Positions 8,006 through 15,515 of a stretch of 64,000 bases of DNA are shown piece by piece (within the stretch, counting starts at the first letter, position 1; each line of letters begins with the position of its first letter). Origin of the DNA: Paenibacillus tengchongensis (lineage in GTDB: Bacteria > Bacillota > Bacilli > Paenibacillales > Paenibacillaceae); assembly GCF_008973665.1 (NCBI RefSeq), contig NZ_WACP01000009.1, positions 219,171-283,170 of the forward strand. Reading direction: 5' to 3'. The notes under the pieces are model-generated. The model made no database searches. It was given only the letters and a program-made list of their open reading frames with translations, and was not told the origin of the DNA. The position numbers and the translations under genes were made by a program.

Positions 8006-8988
8006 CCGCCGGCTTTGCAACAGAGCATGGGCTCGTCAAAGCAACAGACGAAATCTCCATATCCATCGGCAAAGGCCAGACGGTATGTCTGGTCGGCGAA
8101 TCCGGCAGCGGTAAGAGCGTCACCTCGCTCGCCATTATGCGGCTGATCGAATATGCCGGAGGCATGATTCTCGGCGGCGACATCCACTTCCAGGGACAGG
8201 ACCTGGCCTCCAAGAAACAGGAGGAAATGCGCAGTATCCGTGGGGACCGGATCGCCATGATCTTCCAGGACCCGATGTCCTCCCTGAACCCGGTCTTTAC
8301 GGTAGGCGAGCAAATTGCCGAAAGCCTAAGGCTGCATCAGGATAAAAGCGCGGGGGAAGCGATGAAAATGGCCGTAGAGCTGCTGCGGCTGGTCGGTATT
8401 CCCGCGCCCGAAATCCGGGCCAAGCAATACCCGCATGAATTGTCCGGCGGGATGTGCCAGCGGGTGGTCATCGCCATTGCACTGGCCTGCAGGCCGGAGC
8501 TGCTGATTGCCGACGAACCGACGACGGCGCTGGACGTGACGGTTCAGGCGCAGATTCTTGACCTGCTGCGCAACCTGCAGGAGGAGTTCGGCATGTCCAT
8601 TCTGCTCATCACTCACGATATGGGCGTAGCCGCAGAGATGGCAGACCGGATCGCCGTCATGTACGCCGGTGCCATCGTGGAGGAAGGCAGCGCCCTGGAA
8701 ATCTTCGACCAGCCAAGCCATCCTTATACCGTAGGCTTGCTGCAGTCCATCCCCGGGTTTGAAGGCGAACGGGGCAGCGAGTTGTATACGATCCGGGGTA
8801 CCATTCCTCCGCTCGGCCAGCTTCCGTCAGGCTGCCGTTTCCATCCGCGCTGCCCCCATGCCATGGACATCTGCCGCAGTCAGGAGCCGCCGGATTTCCT
8901 GATCTCCGGAGAGCACCGGGCGGCCTGTTGGCTGTTTGAAGATAAGCCGGTCTGGAGCGGCACTAACGAGCGAGGTGGAAAGCGATGA
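7972..8988 (+). CDS. ABC importer ATPase, DppD/OppD type
   Basis: 338 aa, ATG behind AGGAGGCTCGACAA. Walker A is GESGSGKS (about residue 42), the Q-loop lies in MIFQDPMSSLNP, the signature is LSGGMCQR, Walker B is LLIADEPTTALD and the switch His is in LITHDMG. The C-terminal oligopeptide-family extension carries SGCRFHPRCPHAMDIC, a cysteine motif that in relatives can bind a 4Fe-4S cluster. LSGGMCQR differs from the usual LSGGMRQR by Cys for Arg, a minor variant. It powers import together with the next gene, which it overlaps by ATGA. Confidence 0.94.
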   Translation: MAENLLEIRKLTAGFATEHGLVKATDEISISIGKGQTVCLVGESGSGKSVTSLAIMRLIEYAGGMILGGDIHFQGQDLASKKQEEMRSIRGDRIAMIFQDPMSSLNPVFTVGEQIAESLRLHQDKSAGEAMKMAVELLRLVGIPAPEIRAKQYPHELSGGMCQRVVIAIALACRPELLIADEPTTALDVTVQAQILDLLRNLQEEFGMSILLITHDMGVAAEMADRIAVMYAGAIVEEGSALEIFDQPSHPYTVGLLQSIPGFEGERGSELYTIRGTIPPLGQLPSGCRFHPRCPHAMDICRSQEPPDFLISGEHRAACWLFEDKPVWSGTNERGGKR

Positions 8989-10001
8989 TGAAAGAGCCAG
9001 CTGCTCTACCGGAGCAACGTCCTGCTTCACCGGATGAGATTCTGGTGGAAGCTAAAAATATTAAGAAGTATTTTCCGATCACCAAAGGCTTGTTCAACCG
9101 CACCGTCGGCCAGGTGAAGGCCGTGGACGGGGTCAATCTGTCCATCCGCAAAGGGGAGACCTTCGGCCTTGTCGGTGAATCCGGCTGCGGTAAATCCACC
9201 TTCGGGCGCGTGCTGCTGCGGCTGCAGAGTGCGACTGACGGCGAGGTGCTGTTTGGCGGGCGCAATATTCACGCGGTCAGCCAGAAGGACCTGCGCAAGC
9301 TGCGCGAAGAGATGCAGATCATTTTCCAGGACCCGTTCGGTTCACTGAATCCGCGCTTTCTCGTCAATGACATTATTGGAGAACCGCTGCGAATTCACCG
9401 CAGCATGTCAGCCCGGGAGATTGACGCCCGTGTCGTGGAGCTGATGGAACTGGTAGGTCTTGATGCCAGCCGCAGAAACCGCTACCCGCATGAATTCTCC
9501 GGCGGCCAGCGCCAGCGGATCGGCATTGCCCGGGCGATTGCGCTGAATCCCCAGTTCATAGTTGCCGATGAAGCAGTCTCCGCGCTGGATGTATCCGTAC
9601 AGTCTCAGGTAATCAATCTGCTGATGCGGCTGCAGCGCGAGCTGGGTTTGACCTTTCTGTTTATCGCGCATGGCCTGAATGTCGTCCGCCATATCTCCGA
9701 CCGTGTCGGCGTCATGTATCTGGGCAAGCTCGTGGAGGTCGCTGAAACGGAGGCGTTGTTCGCCGCACCGCTGCATCCTTATACGGCAGCCTTGCTCTCG
9801 GCCATTCCCAAGCCGAACGTACGGCGCAAGCAGGAACGGATCGTCCTGCAGGGCGATGTGCCGTCACCGGCCAATCCGCCCGAAGGCTGCCGCTTCCATA
9901 CACGGTGTCCCTTCGTGCAGGATAAATGCCGGCGGGAGGAGCCTCCGCTGGAGCAGAAGGTCCCGGGACGCTGGGCCGCCTGTCATTATCCGCTGGGCTG
10001 A
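8985..10001 (+). CDS. ABC importer ATPase, DppF/OppF type
   Basis: 338 aa. The N-terminus has the OppF/DppF-specific KYFPITKGLFNRTVGQVKAV segment. Motifs: Walker A GESGCGKS, IIFQDPFGSLNPR, signature FSGGQRQRIGIARA, Walker B FIVADEAVSALD and switch FIAHGLNVVRH. Asp before the usual His is replaced here (AHGL instead of SHDL), an unusual variant of the H-loop region. The C-terminus repeats the cysteine motif GCRFHTRCPFVQDKCR. It is the last gene of the operon and is followed by a terminator. It pairs with the preceding ATPase. Confidence 0.94.
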   Translation: MMKEPAALPEQRPASPDEILVEAKNIKKYFPITKGLFNRTVGQVKAVDGVNLSIRKGETFGLVGESGCGKSTFGRVLLRLQSATDGEVLFGGRNIHAVSQKDLRKLREEMQIIFQDPFGSLNPRFLVNDIIGEPLRIHRSMSAREIDARVVELMELVGLDASRRNRYPHEFSGGQRQRIGIARAIALNPQFIVADEAVSALDVSVQSQVINLLMRLQRELGLTFLFIAHGLNVVRHISDRVGVMYLGKLVEVAETEALFAAPLHPYTAALLSAIPKPNVRRKQERIVLQGDVPSPANPPEGCRFHTRCPFVQDKCRREEPPLEQKVPGRWAACHYPLG

Positions 10002-10018
10002 GGCCCGGCCTCTTATCA

Positions 10019-10058
10019 GAAGCAGCACCTGCCGGCTTCAGGCAGGCGCTGCTTTTTT
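10019..10058 (+). terminator. Terminator of the ABC importer operon
   Basis: AAGCAGC-ACCTGCC pairs with GGCAGGC-GCTGCTT around a GGCTTCA loop and runs into six T. This is a classic Rho-independent terminator, 17 bp after the last ATPase stop. Confidence 0.85.
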
Positions 10059-10224
10059 GGCCTATGCGCATTCCGCCAAAAAAAGGACCCCGCCGGGAAA
10101 CCGGCAGGGCCAAGAGGTTCATGAACGTATGCGTTACATACATGCTGGGGATAGGTTTAGACTACCATCCGTTTGTTAAGGGAATATCCGGGAAATGTAA
10201 GAAATAGTTTATCCGAATGATATC

Positions 10225-10365
10225 CTAGCCTGCAGACACGAATTGAATTATGCCAAGTAACGTTAATAACACAAATACTGTAAGGAATATGCTCAGAGTA
10301 ATCCATACAAATTTTCGCGGGCCGTGACCGGTTGTTTTCTCCAATTCCGAGACCCGCTTTTCCAA
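10225..10365 (-). CDS. Small tail-anchored membrane protein (46 aa), unknown
   Basis: A short frame that begins with TTG at 10365, 8 nt after GAAGG, and ends in TAG at 10225. An N-terminal coiled-coil-like stretch (LEKRVSELEKTTGHGPRK, Leu/Val at heptad spacing) is followed by one clear membrane helix (FVWITLSIFLTVFVLLTLLGI) and a short tail, QFVSAG. The amphipathic-plus-TM layout is much more protein-like than chance, but there is no ATG. An in-frame stop lies 27 bp upstream of the TTG, so the true start could also be lost. It lies downstream of cymR, beyond that gene's terminator. Confidence 0.45.
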   Translation of the reverse strand: MEKRVSELEKTTGHGPRKFVWITLSIFLTVFVLLTLLGIIQFVSAG

Positions 10366-10412
10366 CTCCCTGACCTTCGTACAATTTACCTAGAGGTATT
10401 GGTTAAATCAAA

Positions 10413-10438
10413 AGAGCCCGCCGCATTCGGTGGACTCT
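10413..10438 (-). terminator. cymR terminator
   Basis: On the minus strand AGAGTCCACC pairs with GGCGGGCTCT (two G-U pairs) and is followed by TTTTGATTT. A second, outer pair of arms (CTAGAGGTA / TACCTCTAG) brackets it and includes the cymR stop codon. Confidence 0.75.
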
Positions 10439-10449
10439 TGCTTGTACCT

Positions 10450-10869
10450 CTAGATATAAAACATGTAGTTGTCCACATGCGCCTCTTCCTTGTAATTGAT
10501 CAGGTCGAGTAGCGTCGTGGAGTCCAGCACCCCGGCGATGCTGTCTCGGATGCGCAGCCACAGGTCGCGCTTGGCCGGATCGTCTTCTTCGGTGAAATCC
10601 ACCGGTGAGATTGGGCCTTCCAGCACACGGATAATATCACCGGCGGTAATTGTGCCGGCATCGCGGGAAAGAATATAGCCGCCGTAAGCACCGCGGATAC
10701 TCTTCACCAGTCCTGCATTGCGCAGAGGGGCGATCAGCTGCTCCAGATAATGCTCGGACAACCCATTCTTCTCGGCGATGCTCTTCAGAGAGGTCGGACC
10801 TTCGCCGAATTTCAGCGCAAGCTCCATCATAATGGTCAATCCGTAACGTCCTTTTGTCGATATTTTCAA
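10450..10869 (-). CDS. cymR: CymR, Rrf2-family repressor of cysteine metabolism
   Basis: 139 aa, TTG start behind AGAGGTG. An Rrf2 winged-helix protein. MKISTKGRYGLTIMMELAL and LSEHYLEQLIAPLRNAGLVK form the DNA-binding domain, and SIRGAYGGYILSRDA with ITAGDIIRVLEGPISPVDF forms the wing and dimer part. The sequence and the C-terminal YMFYI match B. subtilis CymR closely. The three Fe-S cysteines of IscR are absent, as expected for CymR, which represses cysteine biosynthesis genes together with CysK. Divergent mnmA lies upstream. In B. subtilis a cysteine desulfurase gene sits between the two; it is missing here. Confidence 0.92.
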   Translation of the reverse strand: MKISTKGRYGLTIMMELALKFGEGPTSLKSIAEKNGLSEHYLEQLIAPLRNAGLVKSIRGAYGGYILSRDAGTITAGDIIRVLEGPISPVDFTEEDDPAKRDLWLRIRDSIAGVLDSTTLLDLINYKEEAHVDNYMFYI

Positions 10870-11182
10870 AGGGGCACCTCTTTCAGTTTAGTTGTGCTTA
10901 AATTTCAGGGATTGGGCAAAAATGAGTTATGGCGATATCACCCTATTCCGATATTTGCTCTAAGTTTATGTTAACATATCCCCCGTTACTTTTGCAGCGG
11001 CAAACGCAATTTTTTGTCCAGATGTACACCCCTGGCGGACAAATGCCCACAATTTATGGCGCCAGCCGGGCCTTTCATCCGCCGGAGACCGCTACAGGTA
11101 GACAGGTATGATATAATATGGTTTGAGCCGGATGCTCTGCAAGGAGAACCGGTATTTTCGCATAGAAAATGGTGATGAAGCG
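10870..11182. other. cymR-mnmA divergent intergenic region
   Basis: 313 bp without a gene. A TATAAT box on the plus strand at 11112-11117, with no good -35, may serve mnmA. Its spacing to the mnmA start (66 bp) leaves a short leader. No riboswitch, T-box or repeat was recognised. The cysteine desulfurase gene found here in Bacillus is absent. Confidence 0.4.
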
Positions 11183-12304
11183 ATGACCAAAGCAATTCAG
11201 GATACGCGTGTCGTCGTCGGCATGTCCGGAGGTGTGGATTCCTCCGTTACGGCGCTTCTGCTCAAGCAGCAGGGCTATGACGTCATCGGTATCTTCATGA
11301 AGAACTGGGACGATACCGACGAATTCGGCGTATGCACGGCCGAGACCGACGCTGAAGATGTGCGCCGCGTGTGTGAGCAGATCGATATTCCTTACTATAC
11401 CGTTAATTTCGAGAAGGAATACTATGATAAAGTCTTTTCCTATTTTCTCGATGAATATAAGGCGGGCCGGACGCCGAATCCGGATGTCATGTGCAACCGG
11501 GAGATCAAATTCGGGGAATTTCTGAATAAAGCGCTGCAGCTCGGTGCGGATTACGTGGCTACCGGACATTATGCCCGGGTGGTTCAGGAGGACGGCGTGT
11601 ACAAGCTGCTGCGCGGCGTTGACAGCAATAAGGACCAGACCTATTTCCTCAACGCGCTGAACCAGTACCAGCTCTCCAAAGCGATGTTCCCGATCGGACA
11701 TCTGCCGAAGCCGGAGGTACGCCGGATCGCCGAGGAAGCAGGACTGTACACCGCCAAGAAAAAAGACAGCACCGGTGTCTGCTTTATCGGTGAACGCAAT
11801 TTCCGCGAGTTCCTCAGCAATTACCTGCCGGCTAAATCGGGAGACATGATCGATATTGCTACCGGCGAAGTTAAGGGCCGCCATGACGGCCTGATGTATT
11901 ACACGCTGGGCCAGCGTCAGGGACTGGGTATCGGCGGCTCCGGCACGGGTGAACCGTGGTTCGTGGCCGAGAAGGATCTGGAACGCAATATTCTGTATGT
12001 GGTTCAGGGCGACAAGCACGCAAGCCTGTACTCCACCGGCCTGGTCGCTTCGGGCGTCTCCTGGACAGCCGGGAATGCACTCGGCGCAGAGCCGCTGAAA
12101 TGCACGGCCAAATTCCGCTACCGCCAGCCGGACCAGGGAGTAACCCTGACAACGCGTGAAGACGGCACTCTGCATGTGGCTTTCGACGTGCAGCAGAAGG
12201 CCATTACTCCCGGACAAGCCGTCGTCTTCTACCAAGGGGAAGAATGCCTGGGCGGCGGAACCATCGAATATGCCGAGAAGCTGGCGCCGCTGCCGCAGCA
12301 CTGA
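11183..12304 (+). CDS. mnmA: MnmA, tRNA-specific 2-thiouridylase
   Basis: 373 aa. The PP-loop GMSGGVDSSV (about residues 14-23) binds ATP to adenylate U34. The catalytic Cys in NPDVMCNREIKFG and the second in STGVCFIGERNFREF form the persulfide/disulfide pair that delivers sulfur, giving s2U34 in tRNA-Lys, -Glu and -Gln. The central and beta-barrel domains are complete (LGQRQGLGIGG, FRYRQPDQGV). I place the start at ATG 11183, 6 nt after GGTGAT, which matches the 3' part of the ribosome-binding consensus. An upstream TTG at 11123 would add 20 residues not expected in the family. Confidence 0.95.
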   Translation: MTKAIQDTRVVVGMSGGVDSSVTALLLKQQGYDVIGIFMKNWDDTDEFGVCTAETDAEDVRRVCEQIDIPYYTVNFEKEYYDKVFSYFLDEYKAGRTPNPDVMCNREIKFGEFLNKALQLGADYVATGHYARVVQEDGVYKLLRGVDSNKDQTYFLNALNQYQLSKAMFPIGHLPKPEVRRIAEEAGLYTAKKKDSTGVCFIGERNFREFLSNYLPAKSGDMIDIATGEVKGRHDGLMYYTLGQRQGLGIGGSGTGEPWFVAEKDLERNILYVVQGDKHASLYSTGLVASGVSWTAGNALGAEPLKCTAKFRYRQPDQGVTLTTREDGTLHVAFDVQQKAITPGQAVVFYQGEECLGGGTIEYAEKLAPLPQH

Positions 12305-12365
12305 GCCGGAACGAAACCGTACGAAGGCTCCTATTCCAGCAACACTGCCACACAAACGGCATTAC

Positions 12366-12406
12366 AAAAACCTCCTATCCGCATACAGCGGGAATAGGAG
12401 GTTTTG
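12366..12406. terminator. Bidirectional terminator between mnmA and the cellulase operon
   Basis: AAAACCTCCTATTCC-type arms (12367-12380 and 12391-12405) flank a GCATACAGC loop, with T-runs on both strands. It serves mnmA on the plus strand and the convergent GH48 gene on the minus strand. Confidence 0.85.
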
Positions 12407-12486
12407 TACTATATACCCGGTACCGCCGGCGCGTAATGGGGGCCTATCGCCGCTCCTCATCTCACGCCGGCTTAGACAGGAGCTGC

Positions 12487-15486
12487 TTAAGGCTCAATCC
12501 CCCAAGCCAGCGTTCCATTCAAATACAGCGTGACTTTGTTCCAGTCGGCGTAGGCACTCTTCGTGGCGTCGTAGGAATAGTCGCCGGTTTCATTGTAATT
12601 GCTCCAATCCGACTTATTGAAGCGGAGCTGGATTTCACCGGTGTTCGCTCCGGGAGCAAGACTTCCTGCCGCCGCTGTAAAGGAAATCTCTACATAGTAG
12701 TCGGCTCCGCTGACCCCCGGTGTCAGCTTCACAAAGCTACCCTGCACATTGCCGCTGCCGATGGTCGCATAGTCGACATTAAATTGCTGCGCTTTGTCCC
12801 CGTCAATCGTGTAGTAATACCGCAACTTCACATCCTTCAGGTTCACCGCAGTCGTTCCGTTATTGACGAGCCGCAGCTGCGGCCGGATCTGGTTGTCGCC
12901 AGGACTGGTATCATTCGTCTTGTATTGTACGGCCAGATTTCCGGCCGGTACCACCACCGCAGCAGGCTTGGCGCTGACCTCCGGCGAATTCGGGCTGCTG
13001 CCCACGCTGTTGGCGGCGCTGACTACATAATAGTAGGTCGTGCCGTTTACCACACTGCTGTCACTGTAGGATGCTTGTGTCACGGTGGCCACATCGGTAT
13101 ACGGGCCTCCGCTGGTTACTGCGCGTTTCATCGTATAGCTGGTTGCGCCGGACACGTTATTCCAGCTCAGCGTGACCAGCTTGTCTCCCGCTGTGGCAGC
13201 AGGTTTGGACGGCGCCTTGGGAGCTGTAGGCTCCACCGGTCCGCCGTTGTTGATCAGGCGGTCATACTCGGCATAGGCCGTAGCCATATCCACCTGGGCC
13301 CAGAACCGGTGATACTGGAATTCCGGCGCTCCGTTCTCCCAGGTCTTCGTGGTTTTGTTATAGGATGTATTGTATTTGTTCAGCAGATACGACCAGCTCG
13401 GATCACTCGTAATATCCGGACGGATATCCGTGTAGCTGGCATAGACGCCGTTGCCGCCCTTGGCCGGATCGGAGGCTACCGTATTGCTGCCCGGGATCGT
13501 ATTCCCTTGGCCAAAGGTACCGGTCCAGCCGGCTGGGAAATAGACTTCCTTCGTAAAGTAACGGAAGTAATCTCCGCGGGCCTCGGTCGTCGTGATGCCG
13601 ATGCCGTCGTTATAGGCCCAGGCGTTATCCAGCAGCGACTTGGCCAGCGTCTGGGCCTGGGCACCAAGTGCAGTGTAGCTGCCTGTCTCCGCTTGGGTTC
13701 CTGCCGCGAAGAAGGTCAGCGCCTTAATGTAGCTGCCGAGCACGCCGGCATCCTGGCTTGGACTCTTGGTGACGGCTTTCAAGTTGCTGTTGCCGTCGCT
13801 CGCAGCAAAGCTGGTCCAGGTGTCCGGCTGTCCGGACCATTCCACATTGCCCGGAATCCAGAACTCGCCGGGAGCGGATACGGTGGCCACCTGCGGGTTG
13901 TCTCCGCCGAGAATACGGCCACCCTGGCTGTTGAGGTAATAGCCGTCGGCGTCGGTAACCGGACGCTTGCCGGCAAAGGCGTAATCGGTGGACCAGTCCA
14001 CCCAATTCTGTACCACCTGCTTGGCCATCCGGAAATTATCGGAGGTTGTGTCGCCGCTGGCTGCCAGGATATAGTACAGTTCGGCTACACGTTCCACGCT
14101 CCAGGCCTGCATGCCGAACCAGTTGTTGGACGGCGGATCATGATAGACCGGAGCGTCGTCGTAGGCCATGCCATAGAAGGTGCTTGTGCCGGCCGGGTAG
14201 GCCTTGTAGGCACCATCATAGCTGTTGGTAGCTCCGCCCGCGATTGCGCCTTCGTCAGACTGCAGCCAAGTATAGAACTCCAGCTGCCGCTTCAGCGAGT
14301 TGGCCCAGTCGGTGCCGGCGGTGGCCGATGCCGGCACCAGCCCGCCCTCAGACAGCGCATAGGCGGCTACTACATTCTGATAGCCCTGATGGGCATGGCT
14401 GGCGCCGATTCTCCAGGCCCAGTTGCCCGTATTGCCGAGGCCGCCGCCCCAGGCTGTATACCAGGCCAGCAAATACTGGTTGGAATCCTTGCCGGTTCCC
14501 GCTTCCGGCGTACCGTCCGCTGCACTGCCGACCTTCTGGAAGTATTTGTCGTACATGCCGTAGCGGAGATAGTCGCCCATCTTCTTGGCTTTATTCAGAT
14601 ATACAGTATTGTTGTAGCCCAGCTCCTGGGCCCAATACATGGCCTGCACTGCCCGTGCATCGGCGTCCGTCGCGTTGGTATACCGCCACTGGGCCGCCGG
14701 CGTGCTGGCTTCCTTGGTAAACAAGGTGATGAAGCCTTCTCCCGTCTTACCGAAGCTCTTATCCTCTTGAGACGGATGCGGGACCGCCTCCCACACGGAC
14801 TCCTGCTCGCCGCGCTGGAAGGTGTTGACGTAAGCGGCGGTATGGGTCGGATTGAGCAGATTGCCGAACCCGTACCAGTTGTCCACATCCACCAGCCAGT
14901 GCATCAGATACGTCTGGTTATTGCCGTACGCGGCCTTCAGCTCGCTGTCGAGCGGGTCCTTGCCTGCGGCATATTGGCCGCTGAGCAGACTCGGATATTT
15001 GTCCGGCTGATTATATTCAGAAGCATAGGTGGCCGGACTGTTCGGATTGTAATAGCTCATCGTCGGCTGCTCCTGCTTGCCGTCGCCTTCATTGATCGGG
15101 ATAATATATTTCTCCATATTGTCCCAGGCGGCTTCCAGCTTGCTCCAGTCACCGGTATGGTAGCCGTACAGAACCTCAAGCCACATCCAGTAGCTGTAGG
15201 CTTCAGAAGTGGTCATATGCCCATAATCCGGGGCTTCGCTCATCAGGGTCTCTACCGCATGGTACGGAATGCCCTCCGCAGAGAAATAACCGTTCGCCGG
15301 GTTCTTCAATTGATCGTACAATGTCAGGAATCTCGTCGCCTCCGTAGAAGCCGCGGCAGCATGGACCGCTTGCGGGCTGTACGCCACTCCTCCGGTAGAA
15401 AGCGCGAGCGCCAGCAGGGAGGACATCAGCACCGTGGCCGGCTTTTTCACGAATTTTGCTTTCTTGACAGCCTTTAATCTTTTCAT
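12487..15486 (-). CDS. GH48 reducing-end cellobiohydrolase with Fn3 and CBM3 modules
   Basis: 999 aa. A Sec signal peptide (about 1-41, ending AVHA) marks a secreted enzyme. The GH48 catalytic domain (about 45-740) contains EAPDYGHMTTSEAYSYWMW with the conserved acid region, DVDNWYGFGN, and the closing EFQYHRFWAQVDMATAYAEY. An Fn3 module (about 755-845) and a cellulose-binding CBM3 (about 850-999) follow. GH48 enzymes act processively from reducing ends of cellulose and are usually single-copy. The start at 15486 follows AAAGGAG by 9 nt; an in-frame ATG at 15507 overlaps no ribosome site. It lies 29 bp after the GH9 gene, so the two form an operon. Confidence 0.95.
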   Translation of the reverse strand: MKRLKAVKKAKFVKKPATVLMSSLLALALSTGGVAYSPQAVHAAAASTEATRFLTLYDQLKNPANGYFSAEGIPYHAVETLMSEAPDYGHMTTSEAYSYWMWLEVLYGYHTGDWSKLEAAWDNMEKYIIPINEGDGKQEQPTMSYYNPNSPATYASEYNQPDKYPSLLSGQYAAGKDPLDSELKAAYGNNQTYLMHWLVDVDNWYGFGNLLNPTHTAAYVNTFQRGEQESVWEAVPHPSQEDKSFGKTGEGFITLFTKEASTPAAQWRYTNATDADARAVQAMYWAQELGYNNTVYLNKAKKMGDYLRYGMYDKYFQKVGSAADGTPEAGTGKDSNQYLLAWYTAWGGGLGNTGNWAWRIGASHAHQGYQNVVAAYALSEGGLVPASATAGTDWANSLKRQLEFYTWLQSDEGAIAGGATNSYDGAYKAYPAGTSTFYGMAYDDAPVYHDPPSNNWFGMQAWSVERVAELYYILAASGDTTSDNFRMAKQVVQNWVDWSTDYAFAGKRPVTDADGYYLNSQGGRILGGDNPQVATVSAPGEFWIPGNVEWSGQPDTWTSFAASDGNSNLKAVTKSPSQDAGVLGSYIKALTFFAAGTQAETGSYTALGAQAQTLAKSLLDNAWAYNDGIGITTTEARGDYFRYFTKEVYFPAGWTGTFGQGNTIPGSNTVASDPAKGGNGVYASYTDIRPDITSDPSWSYLLNKYNTSYNKTTKTWENGAPEFQYHRFWAQVDMATAYAEYDRLINNGGPVEPTAPKAPSKPAATAGDKLVTLSWNNVSGATSYTMKRAVTSGGPYTDVATVTQASYSDSSVVNGTTYYYVVSAANSVGSSPNSPEVSAKPAAVVVPAGNLAVQYKTNDTSPGDNQIRPQLRLVNNGTTAVNLKDVKLRYYYTIDGDKAQQFNVDYATIGSGNVQGSFVKLTPGVSGADYYVEISFTAAAGSLAPGANTGEIQLRFNKSDWSNYNETGDYSYDATKSAYADWNKVTLYLNGTLAWGIEP

Positions 15487-15515
15487 CTCTTCATGCTCCT
15501 TTCCCATATCGGATT

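Noticed and set aside
12244..15477. A 1077-codon open frame on the plus strand, opposite the GH48 gene
   Set aside because: It is antisense to a complete GH48-Fn3-CBM3 protein. Its composition (Arg, Ile, His rich) is what GC-biased codons give on the other strand, and it has no recognisable motif.
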